Source: Pseudovibrio sp. Alg231-02 (GTDB taxonomy: Bacteria > Pseudomonadota > Alphaproteobacteria > Rhizobiales > Stappiaceae). From it: 64,000 nt of DNA. Shown piece after piece: positions 33,891-43,711 of this stretch (within the stretch, counting starts at the first letter, position 1; each line of letters opens with the position of its first letter). The stretch spans positions 1 to 64,000 of the forward strand of contig NZ_FREX01000002.1 in NCBI RefSeq assembly GCF_900143565.1, given 5' to 3'. Both the position numbers and the translations under genes were made by a program. The notes beneath the pieces are model-generated. The model saw nothing but the letters and a program-made list of their open reading frames with translations, was not told the origin of the DNA and searched no databases.

Positions 33891-34359
33891 AAAATCACTC
33901 CTTCATTGCAGCGGAGCCCAATGAATCATATGTGCACCCATCCGGTCTATAGCGAAGAGAACGTGCACGCTCAAATTTGTAGTATCAGGACTGTACTCAA
34001 TTGAATTTGCACGTGCTTCGCAATTCTTGCGGAATTTGGCTCATGAATGGGTTTTGTAGCTTTTGTTCTGAAATCAGACTTTGTCTGACATATTCATGCG
34101 TCAATCGCGTTTGGAATGACCTGAAATTACATTTTCTTGCGCTTGCCTACGAAAAATCTCGTATTTCGCTTGCGATCTCTGGTTGAAGCGTGTTTTCTAA
34201 TTCGCGTGAATATTTCTTGTTCACTTCATTACACCAGTCGAGCGTCCTTTTTGATTTTCCGGTGACTGCTCAGACTTCTCATAGTGTTTGGGGCAGACGA
34301 TTTTATGGCGCTTCTACGCCGTAGAGTATCCTGTCTCTCGTATATTTCCCGGGGGGGCT
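33891..34359. other. Intergenic region without a gene
   Basis: About 470 bases hold the promoters of the leftward hydrolase and the rightward TRAP transporter. The short open frames in it have no ribosome-binding sites or protein-like composition. I could not pick out a convincing -35/-10 pair, palindrome or RNA gene. Confidence 0.4.
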
Positions 34360-35379
34360 ATGACGCTTCTATCTTCCATTACTAAATTGGCGACAGCTGC
34401 AGCTATTGTTGGCGGCGCGGCGCTGTTTTCTGGCCAGGCTTTGGCGCAGGACCTTAAGTTCTTTACCATTGGCACAGGCGGTACAGCTTACACCTACTAC
34501 CCGGTTGGCGGCATGATCGCCAATGCGATCTCCAATCCTCCGGGCTCTCGTGCCTGTGATGCTGGTGGGTCTTGCGGTGTACCGGGTCTGATTGCTTCTG
34601 CTGTTTCTTCCCGTGGTTCCGTTGATAATGTGAATGCGATCAACTCCGGCTTGCGTAACTCTGGTTTCGCACAGTCTGATGTTGCTTACTGGGCGTTTTC
34701 CGGTACCGGCACCATGGAAGGCAAAGAGCCGATGAAGGATCTGCGTTCCATCGCAGCGTTGTTCCCTGAGCATATCCATCTGATTGCAAAAGCTGACAGC
34801 GGCATCAACTCTGTTGCTGACCTGAAAGGCAAGCGCGTGTCTCTGGATGAGCCGGGTTCTGGCACATACACGGATGCGAACCTGATCCTTGCAGCTTATG
34901 GCCTTTCCACCTCTGACATCACTGCTGAAGCGTTGAAGGGTTCTGCTGCGGCGGAAGCACTGCGTAACGGCAAGGTTGATGCGTTCTTCGTGGTTGCTGG
35001 TTTCCCAACTGGTGCTGTGGTTGAGCTGGCGTCTGCTGAAGACATCAAGATCGTTCCGATCACAGGTCCGGAAGCTGAAAGTCTGGTTGAGAAGTACGGC
35101 TTCTTTGCAAGCTCTGACATTCCATCTGGTGCCTACCAGGGTGTTGATGCAACAACCACTTTGACTGTTGGTGCACAGTGGATCACCAGCGCGAAAGAAG
35201 ACGACGAGCTGATCTATAACATCACCAAAGCGATGTGGAACGACAAGACCCGCAAGCTGCTGGATGTTGGTCATTCCAAAGGCAAAACCATCACCATGGA
35301 AACTGCAACGGATGGTCTTGGTGTGCCGCTGCATCCGGGTGCCGAGCGTTTCTACAAAGAAGCTGGCCTGATCAAGTAG
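34360..35379 (+). CDS. TAXI-family TRAP transporter solute-binding protein
   Basis: A 339-residue periplasmic binding protein. The signal peptide ends at about residue 27 (A-L-A-Q). T-I-G-T-G-G-T-A-Y-T-Y-Y-P-V-G-G is the classic TAXI N-terminus, and L-K-G-K-R-V-S-L-D-E-P-G-S-G-T is the second conserved block. The insert with C-D-A-G-G-S-C-G has two cysteines that may form a disulfide. TAXI proteins deliver organic acids such as dicarboxylates to a fused TRAP permease, found here 86 bases downstream. ATG 34360 follows a run of seven Gs; an open frame 24 codons upstream has no signal-like start. Confidence 0.9.
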   Translation: MTLLSSITKLATAAAIVGGAALFSGQALAQDLKFFTIGTGGTAYTYYPVGGMIANAISNPPGSRACDAGGSCGVPGLIASAVSSRGSVDNVNAINSGLRNSGFAQSDVAYWAFSGTGTMEGKEPMKDLRSIAALFPEHIHLIAKADSGINSVADLKGKRVSLDEPGSGTYTDANLILAAYGLSTSDITAEALKGSAAAEALRNGKVDAFFVVAGFPTGAVVELASAEDIKIVPITGPEAESLVEKYGFFASSDIPSGAYQGVDATTTLTVGAQWITSAKEDDELIYNITKAMWNDKTRKLLDVGHSKGKTITMETATDGLGVPLHPGAERFYKEAGLIK

Positions 35380-35408
35380 GGTTTGGTCACCTTTGATGAT
35401 TTTGCGGT

Positions 35409-35430
35409 GCCCGGTAGATATCTGCCGGGC
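35409..35430 (+). other. Intercistronic hairpin between TRAP binding protein and permease
   Basis: GCCCGG (35409-35414) pairs with CCGGGC (35425-35430), and the loop itself contains the palindrome AGATATCT. Without a T-run it is more likely an mRNA-stabilising or partial stop element that keeps the binding protein more abundant than the permease, as in other binding-protein operons. Confidence 0.5.
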
Positions 35431-35465
35431 GCTGCTGTTTTCAATCTCAACGAAACGCAGGGCTG

Positions 35466-37502
35466 ATGTCTCAGGATACGACAGATCAATCCCTTGAGGA
35501 TCTGGAACGGAAATACGATCCAGACCTTACCTTCCGAGCGGCTGGTCCGGTGCTTGCTGTTGTTATAACAGCGGCACTTGTTGCCATGTCGCTCTATCAT
35601 TATTACGCGTCCGGCTTCGGGCTTATTCGAGAGCTTGTCCATCGTGGCATTCACCTCTCGTTTGTGCTGGGGCTGGTGTTTGTTCTTTTCAGCTTCATCA
35701 AGAGCACGAGCAGCCAACCTGCACCGTCCACATGGTGGCGCCCCAGTGGTGTGCATCTGTGGGATATCGTGCTGGCGGTGATGGCTGTGGCAGCGGCAAT
35801 GTATTTGCCATTGTTGCCAGCTGAGGCGGTTGCCTCCCGTGTTGGGGCTCCTGCGCCGATTGACGTGTTCATGGGCACCGTGTTGTTGGTGCTGGTGCTG
35901 GAAGCAGCGCGCCGGTCCGTCGGGCCAACGCTGCCGCTGATTGCGCTGATTTTTGTTGGCTATGCCGTGTTTGGCATGTACGCACCGGGCGCTCTGCGGC
36001 ATCCGGGGGCGAGCTGGACGGGGTTGATCAATCACCTATATATGACAAATCAGGGCATTTACGGCATCGCCATTGGTGTGGTTGCCAAGTATGTGTTCCT
36101 GTTTGTTTTGTTTGGGGTTTTAGCCACGCGCATTGGCCTTGGGCAGTTGTTTATCGATCTGGCCTCGGTGATTGCCGGACGCTATGCAGGCGGGCCTGCG
36201 AAGGTTGCGATCTTCTCCTCTGCCATGCTGGGAACGATCTCCGGCAGTTCCATTGCTAACACGGTGACGACAGGGTCACTCACCATTCCCGCGATGAAGA
36301 AGGTTGGGTATCCGCCACACTTTGCAGGGGCTGTTGAAGCGACGGCATCAACGGGCGGGCAGATTACGCCACCGATTATGGGGGCTGCTGCCTTCATCAT
36401 GGTGGAGTTTTTAGAGATCCCGTATCGCGAGGTGCTGCTTGCGGCAATGTTCCCGGCGATGCTGCATTACTTCGGCATCTTCGTGATGGTGCATCTGGAA
36501 GCCAAACGCCTTGGTTTGCGCGGTTTGACCAAGGATGAGCTGCCGAAAGCGTTGGTGGTGATGAAGCAGCACTGGCTCTCTGTCATTCCGCTGGGCATTC
36601 TGGTTTATCTGATCATCTCCGGTAAAACGCCAGATTTTGCAGCTGTTTGGGGTATTACCGCTTGTGTGGTTGTTGGGATTTTAAACCCGCATAATCGGAT
36701 GGGCATTAAAGACCTGATTGAATCACTGGCAACGGGTGCCAAGTACTCGCTGGCTGTTGGGGCTGCTGCTGCGGCTGTTGGCATCATTGTTGGCGTGGTG
36801 ACGCTGACAGGAACGGGCTTCCGGCTTTCGTTTGTGGTGACACAGGCGGCGTCTGATCTGGGCGGGTTTATTGCGTCCGGCATGCTTGCAGAGTACGTGA
36901 CGCAGAATGGGCTGACACTGTTCTTCACCCTGCTGTTTACGGCAGTTGCCTGCATCATCATGGGTGCGGGTATTCCGACAACGGCGACCTACATCATTCT
37001 GGTTTCCATTGCTGCACCTGCGCTTGCCTTGCTGGGCGTTCAGCCGCTGGTGGCGCACTTCTTTGTGTTCTACTACGGTGTGCTGGCGGATATCACGCCG
37101 CCTGTGGCACTGGCTGCTTATGCGGGTGCTGGGATTGCTGGTGCGAACCCGTTCAAGACAGGTAACACGGCTTTCCGTCTTGGCATCGCAAAAGCATTGG
37201 TGCCGTTTGTGTTCGTTTACTCTCCAGCACTGCTGTTGGTGACGCCGGAGTTCACCTGGTACGACCTGACCGTAACTCTGGTGGGTGCCATGTGTGGCAT
37301 TGGTCTGCTGGGTGTGGCGTTCTCTGGTTACATGCTGGCTGGTTTGAATAAGCTGGAGCGGTATTGGACAGCCTTTGCGGCGATGTTCTTCGTCGCGCCG
37401 GGCTTGCAAACCATGGCAATCGGTGGAGTGTTGATGCTGCCTGTTGTGCTGCGGCAAGTGATGGCACGCAAGAACCAACAGCTGATGACGCAAGATGCTT
37501 AG
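35466..37502 (+). CDS. TRAP transporter fused permease (DctQ-DctM)
   Basis: A 678-residue membrane protein combining the small (DctQ, about residues 1-165) and large (DctM, about 170-670) TRAP subunits, as is normal for TAXI systems. More than a dozen hydrophobic segments are visible. The conserved G-G-Q-I-T-P-P-I-M-G-A-A-A-F-I-M loop is at about residues 298-313, mirrored by a second A-D-I-T-P-P-V-A-L-A-A-Y loop at about 541. It uses a sodium gradient to take up the solute caught by the upstream protein. A strong terminator follows. Confidence 0.92.
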   Translation: MSQDTTDQSLEDLERKYDPDLTFRAAGPVLAVVITAALVAMSLYHYYASGFGLIRELVHRGIHLSFVLGLVFVLFSFIKSTSSQPAPSTWWRPSGVHLWDIVLAVMAVAAAMYLPLLPAEAVASRVGAPAPIDVFMGTVLLVLVLEAARRSVGPTLPLIALIFVGYAVFGMYAPGALRHPGASWTGLINHLYMTNQGIYGIAIGVVAKYVFLFVLFGVLATRIGLGQLFIDLASVIAGRYAGGPAKVAIFSSAMLGTISGSSIANTVTTGSLTIPAMKKVGYPPHFAGAVEATASTGGQITPPIMGAAAFIMVEFLEIPYREVLLAAMFPAMLHYFGIFVMVHLEAKRLGLRGLTKDELPKALVVMKQHWLSVIPLGILVYLIISGKTPDFAAVWGITACVVVGILNPHNRMGIKDLIESLATGAKYSLAVGAAAAAVGIIVGVVTLTGTGFRLSFVVTQAASDLGGFIASGMLAEYVTQNGLTLFFTLLFTAVACIIMGAGIPTTATYIILVSIAAPALALLGVQPLVAHFFVFYYGVLADITPPVALAAYAGAGIAGANPFKTGNTAFRLGIAKALVPFVFVYSPALLLVTPEFTWYDLTVTLVGAMCGIGLLGVAFSGYMLAGLNKLERYWTAFAAMFFVAPGLQTMAIGGVLMLPVVLRQVMARKNQQLMTQDA

Positions 37503-37528
37503 CGGCGATGTTTTATGAGTGAGACAGC

Positions 37529-37560
37529 CCCGCCGGATGAGAATGTTCGGCGGGTTTTTT
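37529..37560 (+). terminator. Intrinsic terminator after the TRAP operon
   Basis: CCCGCCG (37529-37535) pairs with CGGCGGG (37548-37554), followed by six Ts. It ends just where an open frame of the peroxiredoxin gene begins, which argues for a later peroxiredoxin start. Confidence 0.85.
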
Positions 37561-37582
37561 GTTGGAGAAGGTTTGTTTGATC

Positions 37583-38095
37583 GTGACTGACATTAAGAGT
37601 TTGCTTGGCATGAAGCTTCCGGTGCTGAAACTGCGGACAACGAATGCTGAGATGATTGATTTGTCAGCGTTACAGGGCCGCACTGTTGTCTATGCCTATC
37701 CTAGAACGAGCCCTCCGAATGAAAGGCCGATTGAAGGGTGGGATCTCATTCCCGGTGCTCGTGGATGTACGCCTCAATCCTGTGCGTTCCGGGATCACTT
37801 TGGTGAGTTAAAAGCGGTTGGGGCGCAAGCGGTGTTTGGGCTTTCTACTCAGTCGACAGAATTTCAGGCTGAAGCTGCTGAGCGTCTGCATTTGCCGTTT
37901 GCTTTGCTTTCTGATGAGGAACTGGAACTGACAAAAGCGATGGAGCTGCCGACTTTTGAGGCAGGAGGCATGGTTCTGCTGAAAAGGCTCACCATGATCA
38001 TCAAGGATGGTGTGATGGAACACGTTATGTATCCGGTGAATGATCCGGCGAAGAATGCTGAGGGTGTGATTGCGTATTTGAAGCAGTCGCAGTGA
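37583..38095 (+). CDS. Peroxiredoxin (AhpC/TSA-redoxin family)
   Basis: A thiol peroxidase of about 170 residues. The active region reads I-P-G-A-R-G-C-T-P-Q-S-C-A-F-R-D, with the peroxidatic cysteine most likely in T-P-Q-S-C and a second cysteine five residues before it. V-F-G-L-S-T-Q-S follows, typical of this subgroup. The start is uncertain: there is no early ATG, and I chose GTG 37583, 11 bases after GGAGAAGG. A TTG at 37577 or an ATG at 37610 are alternatives. The gene is convergent with the glutathione S-transferase gene. Confidence 0.82.
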   Translation: MTDIKSLLGMKLPVLKLRTTNAEMIDLSALQGRTVVYAYPRTSPPNERPIEGWDLIPGARGCTPQSCAFRDHFGELKAVGAQAVFGLSTQSTEFQAEAAERLHLPFALLSDEELELTKAMELPTFEAGGMVLLKRLTMIIKDGVMEHVMYPVNDPAKNAEGVIAYLKQSQ

Positions 38096-38105
38096 ATGTG
38101 ACAAG

Positions 38106-38135
38106 CCCCCGCCGGACGCACCAATCCGGCGGGGG
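38106..38135. terminator. Bidirectional GC-rich terminator hairpin
   Basis: CCCCCGCCGGA (38106-38116) pairs perfectly with TCCGGCGGGGG (38125-38135) over an eight-base loop. It lies between the convergent peroxiredoxin and glutathione S-transferase genes. T-runs are poor on both sides. Confidence 0.65.
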
Positions 38136-38141
38136 TGTTGA

Positions 38142-38861
38142 TTAGGCTGCTTCGGTTGCTTTCTCCGGGTAGGCTTCTTTGATGCGGCTGGCGTAGGCGA
38201 CGAGGTTGGGGAACTGCTCGGTGGTTTCCTTCCAGCCGGAGAAGGGCAGGTTGGAGAGGGTGCAGAGGATTTGTGCGCCGATGGCGGCATCAGCAAAGCA
38301 GGGGCGATCGCCGAGCAGAAATGGTTTGTCACCGAGCTGGGTGGAGATGGCTTGCAAGTCTGCACGGCCCAATGCGAGGCGTTCTTTCCATGTGTGCTGA
38401 CCGTAGCCGTGGTTGTTGACTTTTGCGATGACGCTTTTGCGAGACTCGTTTGCAAGAGAGCTGCGCATTTCTGGTGGCAAGATACCGAAGAACTGGTCTT
38501 CAATAACTGCGAAGTTCTCATCTGGCAGCCAGCGGGTGCAGACGGTTACGAAGTACAAAGAATGTTCTGCCATGCGCATGAAGGCGTGCCCAACAGCCAG
38601 TTCGGCTTCAGAATAACCTCCTGAAAAATCAGCGTTATAATTGACCACCAAATGCCGTCTGATGAACTCGGAATCGGCAATGAGCTCTTCGTTGTCCTTC
38701 ATGACAGGCAGCTTGCCCTTTGGGGCGGTTTGCAGGGCTGCCGGGCCTTCCAGAATATCGTGGGAGAGGCCTGCCATGGCGAGCAGGATATCTACTTTCA
38801 GGCAAAACGGGCTTGCGCTGACGCCATCGAGTTTGGCGCTGAATTTGTGATGTGTGAGCAT
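38142..38861 (-). CDS. Glutathione S-transferase family protein (Faxc/metaxin-like)
   Basis: A 239-residue GST-fold protein. The thioredoxin-like domain holds S-A-S-P-F-C-L-K-V (about residues 16-24) and D-S-E-F-I at about 63-67; the helical domain ends in G-D-R-P-C-F-A-D-A-A-I-G. The S-P-F-C-L-K-V pattern is nearer to the failed-axon-connections/metaxin branch than to classical detoxifying GSTs. The ATG at 38861 has GGAGAAAG upstream; an open frame continues 28 codons but crosses the operator. The gene is divergent from a WYL regulator that probably controls it. Confidence 0.84.
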   Translation of the reverse strand: MLTHHKFSAKLDGVSASPFCLKVDILLAMAGLSHDILEGPAALQTAPKGKLPVMKDNEELIADSEFIRRHLVVNYNADFSGGYSEAELAVGHAFMRMAEHSLYFVTVCTRWLPDENFAVIEDQFFGILPPEMRSSLANESRKSVIAKVNNHGYGQHTWKERLALGRADLQAISTQLGDKPFLLGDRPCFADAAIGAQILCTLSNLPFSGWKETTEQFPNLVAYASRIKEAYPEKATEAA

Positions 38862-38905
38862 TTGCTTTCTCCGCTTGTGTTTCGTGGGGGATTGGTAGCA
38901 AGGTG

Positions 38906-38929
38906 CTCCTGACAGCATTGTGTCAGGAG
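38906..38929. promoter_or_regulatory. Perfect inverted repeat between GST and WYL regulator genes
   Basis: CTCCTGACA-N6-TGTCAGGAG has perfect 9-base arms in the 115-base gap between the divergent genes. This is the expected place for an autoregulated operator of the YafY-type WYL protein. Its start codon lies 47 bases to the right and the GST start 44 bases to the left. Confidence 0.7.
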
Positions 38930-38976
38930 TGTTTGACGTTCCCAAAATTTCTGGCCGAAACTTTCCGGAGGATTAC

Positions 38977-39693
38977 ATGCGCAGGGCAGATCGGTTGCTG
39001 CAGGTCGTTCAGTTGTTGCGACGTCATCGTGGGCCGGTGACCGGTGATGCGATGGCGGAGGAACTGGAGATCTCTGTTCGCACGCTTTACCGCGACATTG
39101 TCAGCCTGCAATCGACTGGTGTGCCGATCCGCGGGGAGGCGGGGATCGGTTATGTGCTGGATGAAGGGTATGATCTGCCACCGTTGATGTTCAACAGTGA
39201 TGAGCTGGAAGCGGTGATGATGGGCCTGCGCCATGTGCAAGTGCGCGGAGATGAGCAGCTTATCCGTACAGCCAGCGATGTGATTGCCAAGATTGCGGCG
39301 GTGCTGTCTCCCGAAGCGCGGGATGAGTTCATTGAAGCGCCGCTTTATGCGCCGGATTTCGGGGTGGAGCCGATTCCCACCGCACGGATTGAGCTGAAGG
39401 ATGTGCGACGGGCTATTCGCGGGCAGAACAAGTTGCGGCTGACTTATGAAGATGCGCAGGGCGAGATGAGCGAGCGCCTGATATGGCCGCTGAGCCTGAC
39501 TTTCTTTGCACATTCTCGAATGATCGTGGCGTGGTGCGAACTGCGCAAGGACTTCCGCGCTTTCCGGACCGATCGCGTGGAGCACATGGAGGTGCTGGAA
39601 GACCGCTACCGCGAAAACCGCGTCACTCTGCGAGAACGCTGGTGGAAGATGGAACTGGCCCGGCGGGAGAGAGGCAGAGAAGGCGGCTCTTAA
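38977..39693 (+). CDS. YafY-type HTH and WYL-domain transcriptional regulator
   Basis: A 238-residue regulator. An N-terminal winged helix-turn-helix (about residues 1-60, M-A-E-E-L-E-I-S-V-R-T-L-Y-R-D) is followed by a WYL domain (about 125-215, W-P-L-S-L-T-F-F-A-H-S-R...W-C-E-L-R-K-D-F-R-A-F-R-T-D-R). WYL domains sense ligands, nucleic-acid fragments among them. The ATG at 38977 has CGGAGGAT upstream; an open frame 19 codons earlier crosses the operator. Divergence from the GST gene and the shared palindrome suggest it regulates both. Confidence 0.87.
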   Translation: MRRADRLLQVVQLLRRHRGPVTGDAMAEELEISVRTLYRDIVSLQSTGVPIRGEAGIGYVLDEGYDLPPLMFNSDELEAVMMGLRHVQVRGDEQLIRTASDVIAKIAAVLSPEARDEFIEAPLYAPDFGVEPIPTARIELKDVRRAIRGQNKLRLTYEDAQGEMSERLIWPLSLTFFAHSRMIVAWCELRKDFRAFRTDRVEHMEVLEDRYRENRVTLRERWWKMELARRERGREGGS

Positions 39694-39788
39694 GATGTAA
39701 GTGACGCTCCCTAAGGTTGTTATAGTTTGTTTTGTGGGTAATAATGGTTGTGTTTTGATGTTGCCTTTAAACAGGTGCGGAACGCATT

Positions 39789-40109
39789 TTGAATTACGTC
39801 ATTTGGAACAGCTTGATGTTACTCGCTACCGCCTATGTCTACACGGTGTTGGCTGAGATTCTTATTATTGGGCGTAATGCTGAGGTGTATTTCCGCTCGA
39901 ACAAACTCGCGCGGGTGTTGCTGTTTATAGGGGCCATGGGCGTATCGCTCGGAACGATGTTCTGGGTTCTGTTTAACTATGGTTTTTCTGATCCAGGCAT
40001 GTTCCGAGGAAATGGATACATGGCACTCGTTGCTGGTGTTTCCAGCTCATTCCTTGCTTATCTGGCACTCTATCTGATCTACAAATTTGTCGAAGATATC
40101 TTTTATTGA
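39789..40109 (+). CDS. Small membrane protein of unknown function
   Basis: A 106-residue protein with three hydrophobic segments (about residues 7-27, 42-64, 76-96). I do not recognise the family. The longest start is TTG at 39789, with AGGTGCGG 8-16 bases upstream; an ATG at 39816 inside the first membrane segment is less likely. It lies alone between the WYL regulator and the convergent ABC efflux operon. The composition and hydrophobic pattern look coding, but the evidence is modest. Confidence 0.6.
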   Translation: MNYVIWNSLMLLATAYVYTVLAEILIIGRNAEVYFRSNKLARVLLFIGAMGVSLGTMFWVLFNYGFSDPGMFRGNGYMALVAGVSSSFLAYLALYLIYKFVEDIFY

Positions 40110-40139
40110 TGGGAAGAGGCATTGCCTCCCCTTTCATGC

Positions 40140-41336
40140 TCACTCCGCCACCACCGCTGTACCATGAGAAACAGTATCTCCCGGAAACTGAATCACAATG
40201 TCGTTTTGCTCTAGTCCCGTTGTGACTTCGGCCATGTCCTGGTTGAAGGCTCCGATTGTCAGGAGTTGGAGTTGGGCTTTGCCGCCCACGACTTTGAAGG
40301 TGGCCCAGTCGTTGCCTTCTCTGAAGAGGGCTGTCATCGGAATACGCAGGACGTTTTGGCCGTGCCATGTTTCGATGGCAGCGCGCAGGTGGAAGCCGTG
40401 GCCGAGTTCCAGAGCTGGGGTGTCCAGATCCAGAATGGCGTTGACGCGTTGCTCTTCGATGCCGAGGGCTGAGACCTTGGTGAAACCTGCGGGATCAATG
40501 CGGCGGACGGTCGCCTTCAAGGTGTTGCCACCCCAGTCGACCAGCGTTGCTTTTGCCCCTTCTGTGATTTTCACGGCTTCGGTGGAGAGCAAGTCAACAA
40601 CCACCTCGATATCAGCAGGGTCGCCCAGTTCCATCAGGAGTGCGCCAGACTGGATGGTCTGCTCACTTTCAACTGCCAGATTGAGGACGACGCCATTGAT
40701 GGGTGTGATCATGCGTACGGCAAGTTCCTCTGAACGCTCTGGGTCCTGTGCGATGTGAGGCTCGATCAGGCGGGCTTTGGCGCTTTGCAGGTCGCTGCCC
40801 CGTTGTGCGATCTGGGCCTCTGCACTTTGGACCTTGGCAGCTTTCAGAGTGACGTCTATTTCCACCCGTTCCAGCTGAGCATCGGAGATGGTTTTGGAGC
40901 GATTGAGGCGTTGGGCGCGGATGAGTTCTGACTTGGCCAGTTTGTGTTCTGCCTTGGCGGAGGCGAGCTCAGCTTCTGCCAATGAGATGGCAGCTTTGGC
41001 GGTTTCAACTCCGGCGAGGGCTTCTGCCTTGGTGCGGGCGTTCATGAACGGAGTGGTGAGCGGGTTGATGGTGGCGACTGTGGTTTCTCCACGGGATACT
41101 TTGTCGCCGACTTCCAGCAGGGAACGGTCGACCCGTCCGGCGATTGGGGCGGAGATTTTGTAGATCTCTTTGACGCGGGTTTTGCCGTCTTCCTCCACGG
41201 TGACAATCAGGTCGCCACGGGTGACTTTGGCTGTTTCAACGGAGATTGGCTTTTCCTGCAAGGCCCAACCAATGAGGAGAAGAACGAGCAGGGCGACAGC
41301 AATATATGCGCCTCGTTTGACGTATTTATCGTTCAT
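40140..41336 (-). CDS. HlyD/MacA-type periplasmic adaptor of an ABC efflux system
   Basis: A 398-residue adaptor. It has one N-terminal membrane segment (about residues 9-27), then the lipoyl strands (T-V-E-E-D-G-K-T-R-V), a long coiled-coil hairpin rich in A, E, K and L (about 95-185), then the second lipoyl half and beta-barrel. The ATG has GAGGGAA upstream and lies two bases after the permease stop. It is the last gene of a three-gene operon (ATPase, permease, adaptor), the DevABC/MacAB arrangement exporting lipids, toxins or peptides. Confidence 0.88.
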   Translation of the reverse strand: MNDKYVKRGAYIAVALLVLLLIGWALQEKPISVETAKVTRGDLIVTVEEDGKTRVKEIYKISAPIAGRVDRSLLEVGDKVSRGETTVATINPLTTPFMNARTKAEALAGVETAKAAISLAEAELASAKAEHKLAKSELIRAQRLNRSKTISDAQLERVEIDVTLKAAKVQSAEAQIAQRGSDLQSAKARLIEPHIAQDPERSEELAVRMITPINGVVLNLAVESEQTIQSGALLMELGDPADIEVVVDLLSTEAVKITEGAKATLVDWGGNTLKATVRRIDPAGFTKVSALGIEEQRVNAILDLDTPALELGHGFHLRAAIETWHGQNVLRIPMTALFREGNDWATFKVVGGKAQLQLLTIGAFNQDMAEVTTGLEQNDIVIQFPGDTVSHGTAVVAE

Positions 41337-41338
41337 TC

Positions 41339-43711
41339 CTATTCCCTCGTTTTTAAGGTTTTGATGAGATCAAGTTTGCCCACACGGCGGCGCACGATAA
41401 GCGCACAGGCCAGGGCAGCAGTGAGAATGACAAAGCTGGCAATGGCGTAGGTGCTTGGCAGCACCACAAGCGGCACGCGGAAGAGATCGCTGGCGAAGCC
41501 CTGTATCATGCCTGCTGCCATGCCATAGCCGATAAGCCAGCCCATGGGCTGTGCCAGCAGGACGATCATCGCCATTTCCACCAGAATGACGTGGAACACT
41601 TCCTGCTTAGAGAAGCCGATGACGCGCAGGCTGGCGAGCTCGCGGCCCCGTTCTGACAGCTGGATGCGGGCGGCGTTGTAGACCACGCCAAAGGCTACGA
41701 TGACGGCGATGGTGATGTAGGCCACCAGCATGGAGGTGAAGCTCTGGTCCATGAGTTCGCGGAACTTTTCGCGTGAGAGCATCTGCATGGCGATGCCGCC
41801 GAGGCCCGGTGTTTGTTTGACAGCATCGTAGAGATCATCAAGCCGTGTGCGGTCGATGTTGATCGCCAAGTCAGAGATGCGCGGGCCTGTGGGCACAAGG
41901 GCGTTCAGCGCGTCTATGTGCATGGAGGCGGAGATGCCCATGTAGCTGGTGACGGTGCCGGAGACACGCACTTGCTGCAGGATCGAGTTGTGCCTGGTAA
42001 GCTCTACCGTAACCATCTCGCCCGGCTTTACACCCAACTGATTGGCAAGGTGAGTTGGCAGCATGAGGCCAGTGCGGGGCATTTCAATAACGCGTTCATC
42101 AAGGTCCAGAATGCGGGAGAGGTTGGCGTTGGTTGGGCGGCCTGTGATGGCGACGCGCTTCTCTTTGGGACCAAAGCGCAGGATGACGGGTTCTTGTCTG
42201 TAGGCTTCTGCGGTGAGAACGCCGGGCAGGCGCAGGATGTCATCGAGCACGCTTGGTGCTTTGTCATCTGCCAGTGTCAGGCGGGCATCTGCGGTTTCTG
42301 CTTTGTTGAAGGCCACGTTGATCATGTGGTCCATGGAATTGGTCAGGAACAGCGCGGAGACGAGCAGGGCCAGCGCGAAGGAGACGCCAATGCTGGTGAG
42401 CAGGCTGCGCACCGGATTGTGCATGAGATGGCGCAGGCCCATGGTGCTGAGCTGGGACAAGATGCGCACGCGCTTTGACTTGAGCGAGAGGAAACTGCGG
42501 AAACGTGGCGGTGCAGGTGGACGCATGGCGACTGCGGGTGGCAGGCGGGCAGCTTTCATGATGGAGGACAGCGCACCGCCCAAAGCAGCGAACAAAGAGA
42601 TGGCGGCGGCGATGAGGTAGATGTCCGGGCTTTCATCGAACACGAGGAATGGGAATGAGAAGTACTGCGCATACATTTGGGTCATCAACTTGCCCATGTA
42701 ATTGCCAGCAATGGAGCCGATTCCAACACCCAGAAGCGCAATGAAAGAGACCAGTTTGGCGTAGTGACCTGCGACGGACCATGAGGAGTATCCGCAGGCT
42801 TTCAGGAGGCCGATCTGCTCCCGCTCCAGAGCGATCAGGCGAGACAGGATCATGTTGACGAGGAAAGCGGAGACCAGCAGGAATATGGGAGGCAGCACTT
42901 TCGCCATAGCGGAAAGTTGGGTGAGCTCCGCATCCAGAAAGGCATGGGATTGCTGGTCTTTGCGTTTATACGCGCCGGTGCCTCCGTATGGCTTGAGCAG
43001 GCGGTCGAGTTGCTCCAGTACGCAAGGTGTGCAGGCGCCCCTGAGCAGTCTCAGGGAGATATCGTTGGCCGCGTTCTTCATGTCGAACAGGCCTTCCATA
43101 GCGGATTGGGCCATGAAGAAGACGGCGAAGCGGCGGTCATCGGGGACCAGATCTCCGGGGCCGAGGGCGTAGATGAACTCGGGGGAGAGGATGATGCCTG
43201 TGATTTCGAGGTTAAGCTTCTTGCCGTTCAATATTGCGCTGAACGTGTCGCCAGGGTTGAGGCCATGTGCTTTGGCGAAGCGGGAATCCAGAGCGACTTG
43301 GTTGGTACGGGAGCCTTCCGGCAAGCGGCCTGCGCGTAAGTAGAGGCGGTTGACGGCGGGCTTTCTGCCTGAGGGCAAGGAAAGCGCAATGCCAGCGGCA
43401 GGTTCTGCCATCTGCGGAATGTCGAGGATGGCGGAGCGGACAATGCGCATTTCGACGGCTGCTACGCCATCAATGGCTGCGATGCGGTCTTTCAGGTGAT
43501 CAGGTGCACGGACGGCTTGTGCGAAGATGTGGCCGAAGCGGTACTGATCGTAATAGGTTTTCTGTGTCTGGCTGAGAGAGCGGTAGGCGCCTTGCGCGAG
43601 AATCAGCGTCATCACTCCGCACGCCATGACTAAAGCAATCGCGAGCACTTGCGCCCACAGGCGTTTCAAGTCACGGATTACTTTTCGGTCAAGGACGGGC
43701 AGAGCTACCAT
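41339..43711 (-). CDS. ABC transporter permease with two FtsX domains
   Basis: A 790-residue permease. An N-terminal membrane segment (about residues 20-40) precedes a large periplasmic domain. The first FtsX block of membrane segments lies at about 265-390, a further membrane segment and second periplasmic domain follow, and a second FtsX block lies at about 670-785. This duplicated architecture differs from four-segment MacB and resembles larger lipoprotein/mechanotransmission-type permeases. The start, with GGAGG four bases upstream, overlaps the ATPase stop by seven bases. Confidence 0.88.
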   Translation of the reverse strand: MVALPVLDRKVIRDLKRLWAQVLAIALVMACGVMTLILAQGAYRSLSQTQKTYYDQYRFGHIFAQAVRAPDHLKDRIAAIDGVAAVEMRIVRSAILDIPQMAEPAAGIALSLPSGRKPAVNRLYLRAGRLPEGSRTNQVALDSRFAKAHGLNPGDTFSAILNGKKLNLEITGIILSPEFIYALGPGDLVPDDRRFAVFFMAQSAMEGLFDMKNAANDISLRLLRGACTPCVLEQLDRLLKPYGGTGAYKRKDQQSHAFLDAELTQLSAMAKVLPPIFLLVSAFLVNMILSRLIALEREQIGLLKACGYSSWSVAGHYAKLVSFIALLGVGIGSIAGNYMGKLMTQMYAQYFSFPFLVFDESPDIYLIAAAISLFAALGGALSSIMKAARLPPAVAMRPPAPPRFRSFLSLKSKRVRILSQLSTMGLRHLMHNPVRSLLTSIGVSFALALLVSALFLTNSMDHMINVAFNKAETADARLTLADDKAPSVLDDILRLPGVLTAEAYRQEPVILRFGPKEKRVAITGRPTNANLSRILDLDERVIEMPRTGLMLPTHLANQLGVKPGEMVTVELTRHNSILQQVRVSGTVTSYMGISASMHIDALNALVPTGPRISDLAINIDRTRLDDLYDAVKQTPGLGGIAMQMLSREKFRELMDQSFTSMLVAYITIAVIVAFGVVYNAARIQLSERGRELASLRVIGFSKQEVFHVILVEMAMIVLLAQPMGWLIGYGMAAGMIQGFASDLFRVPLVVLPSTYAIASFVILTAALACALIVRRRVGKLDLIKTLKTRE

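Noticed and set aside
34001-34186. A 61-codon open frame in the gap before the TRAP operon
   Set aside because: No ribosome-binding site, and its Cys- and Trp-rich composition is unlike a real small protein of this host.
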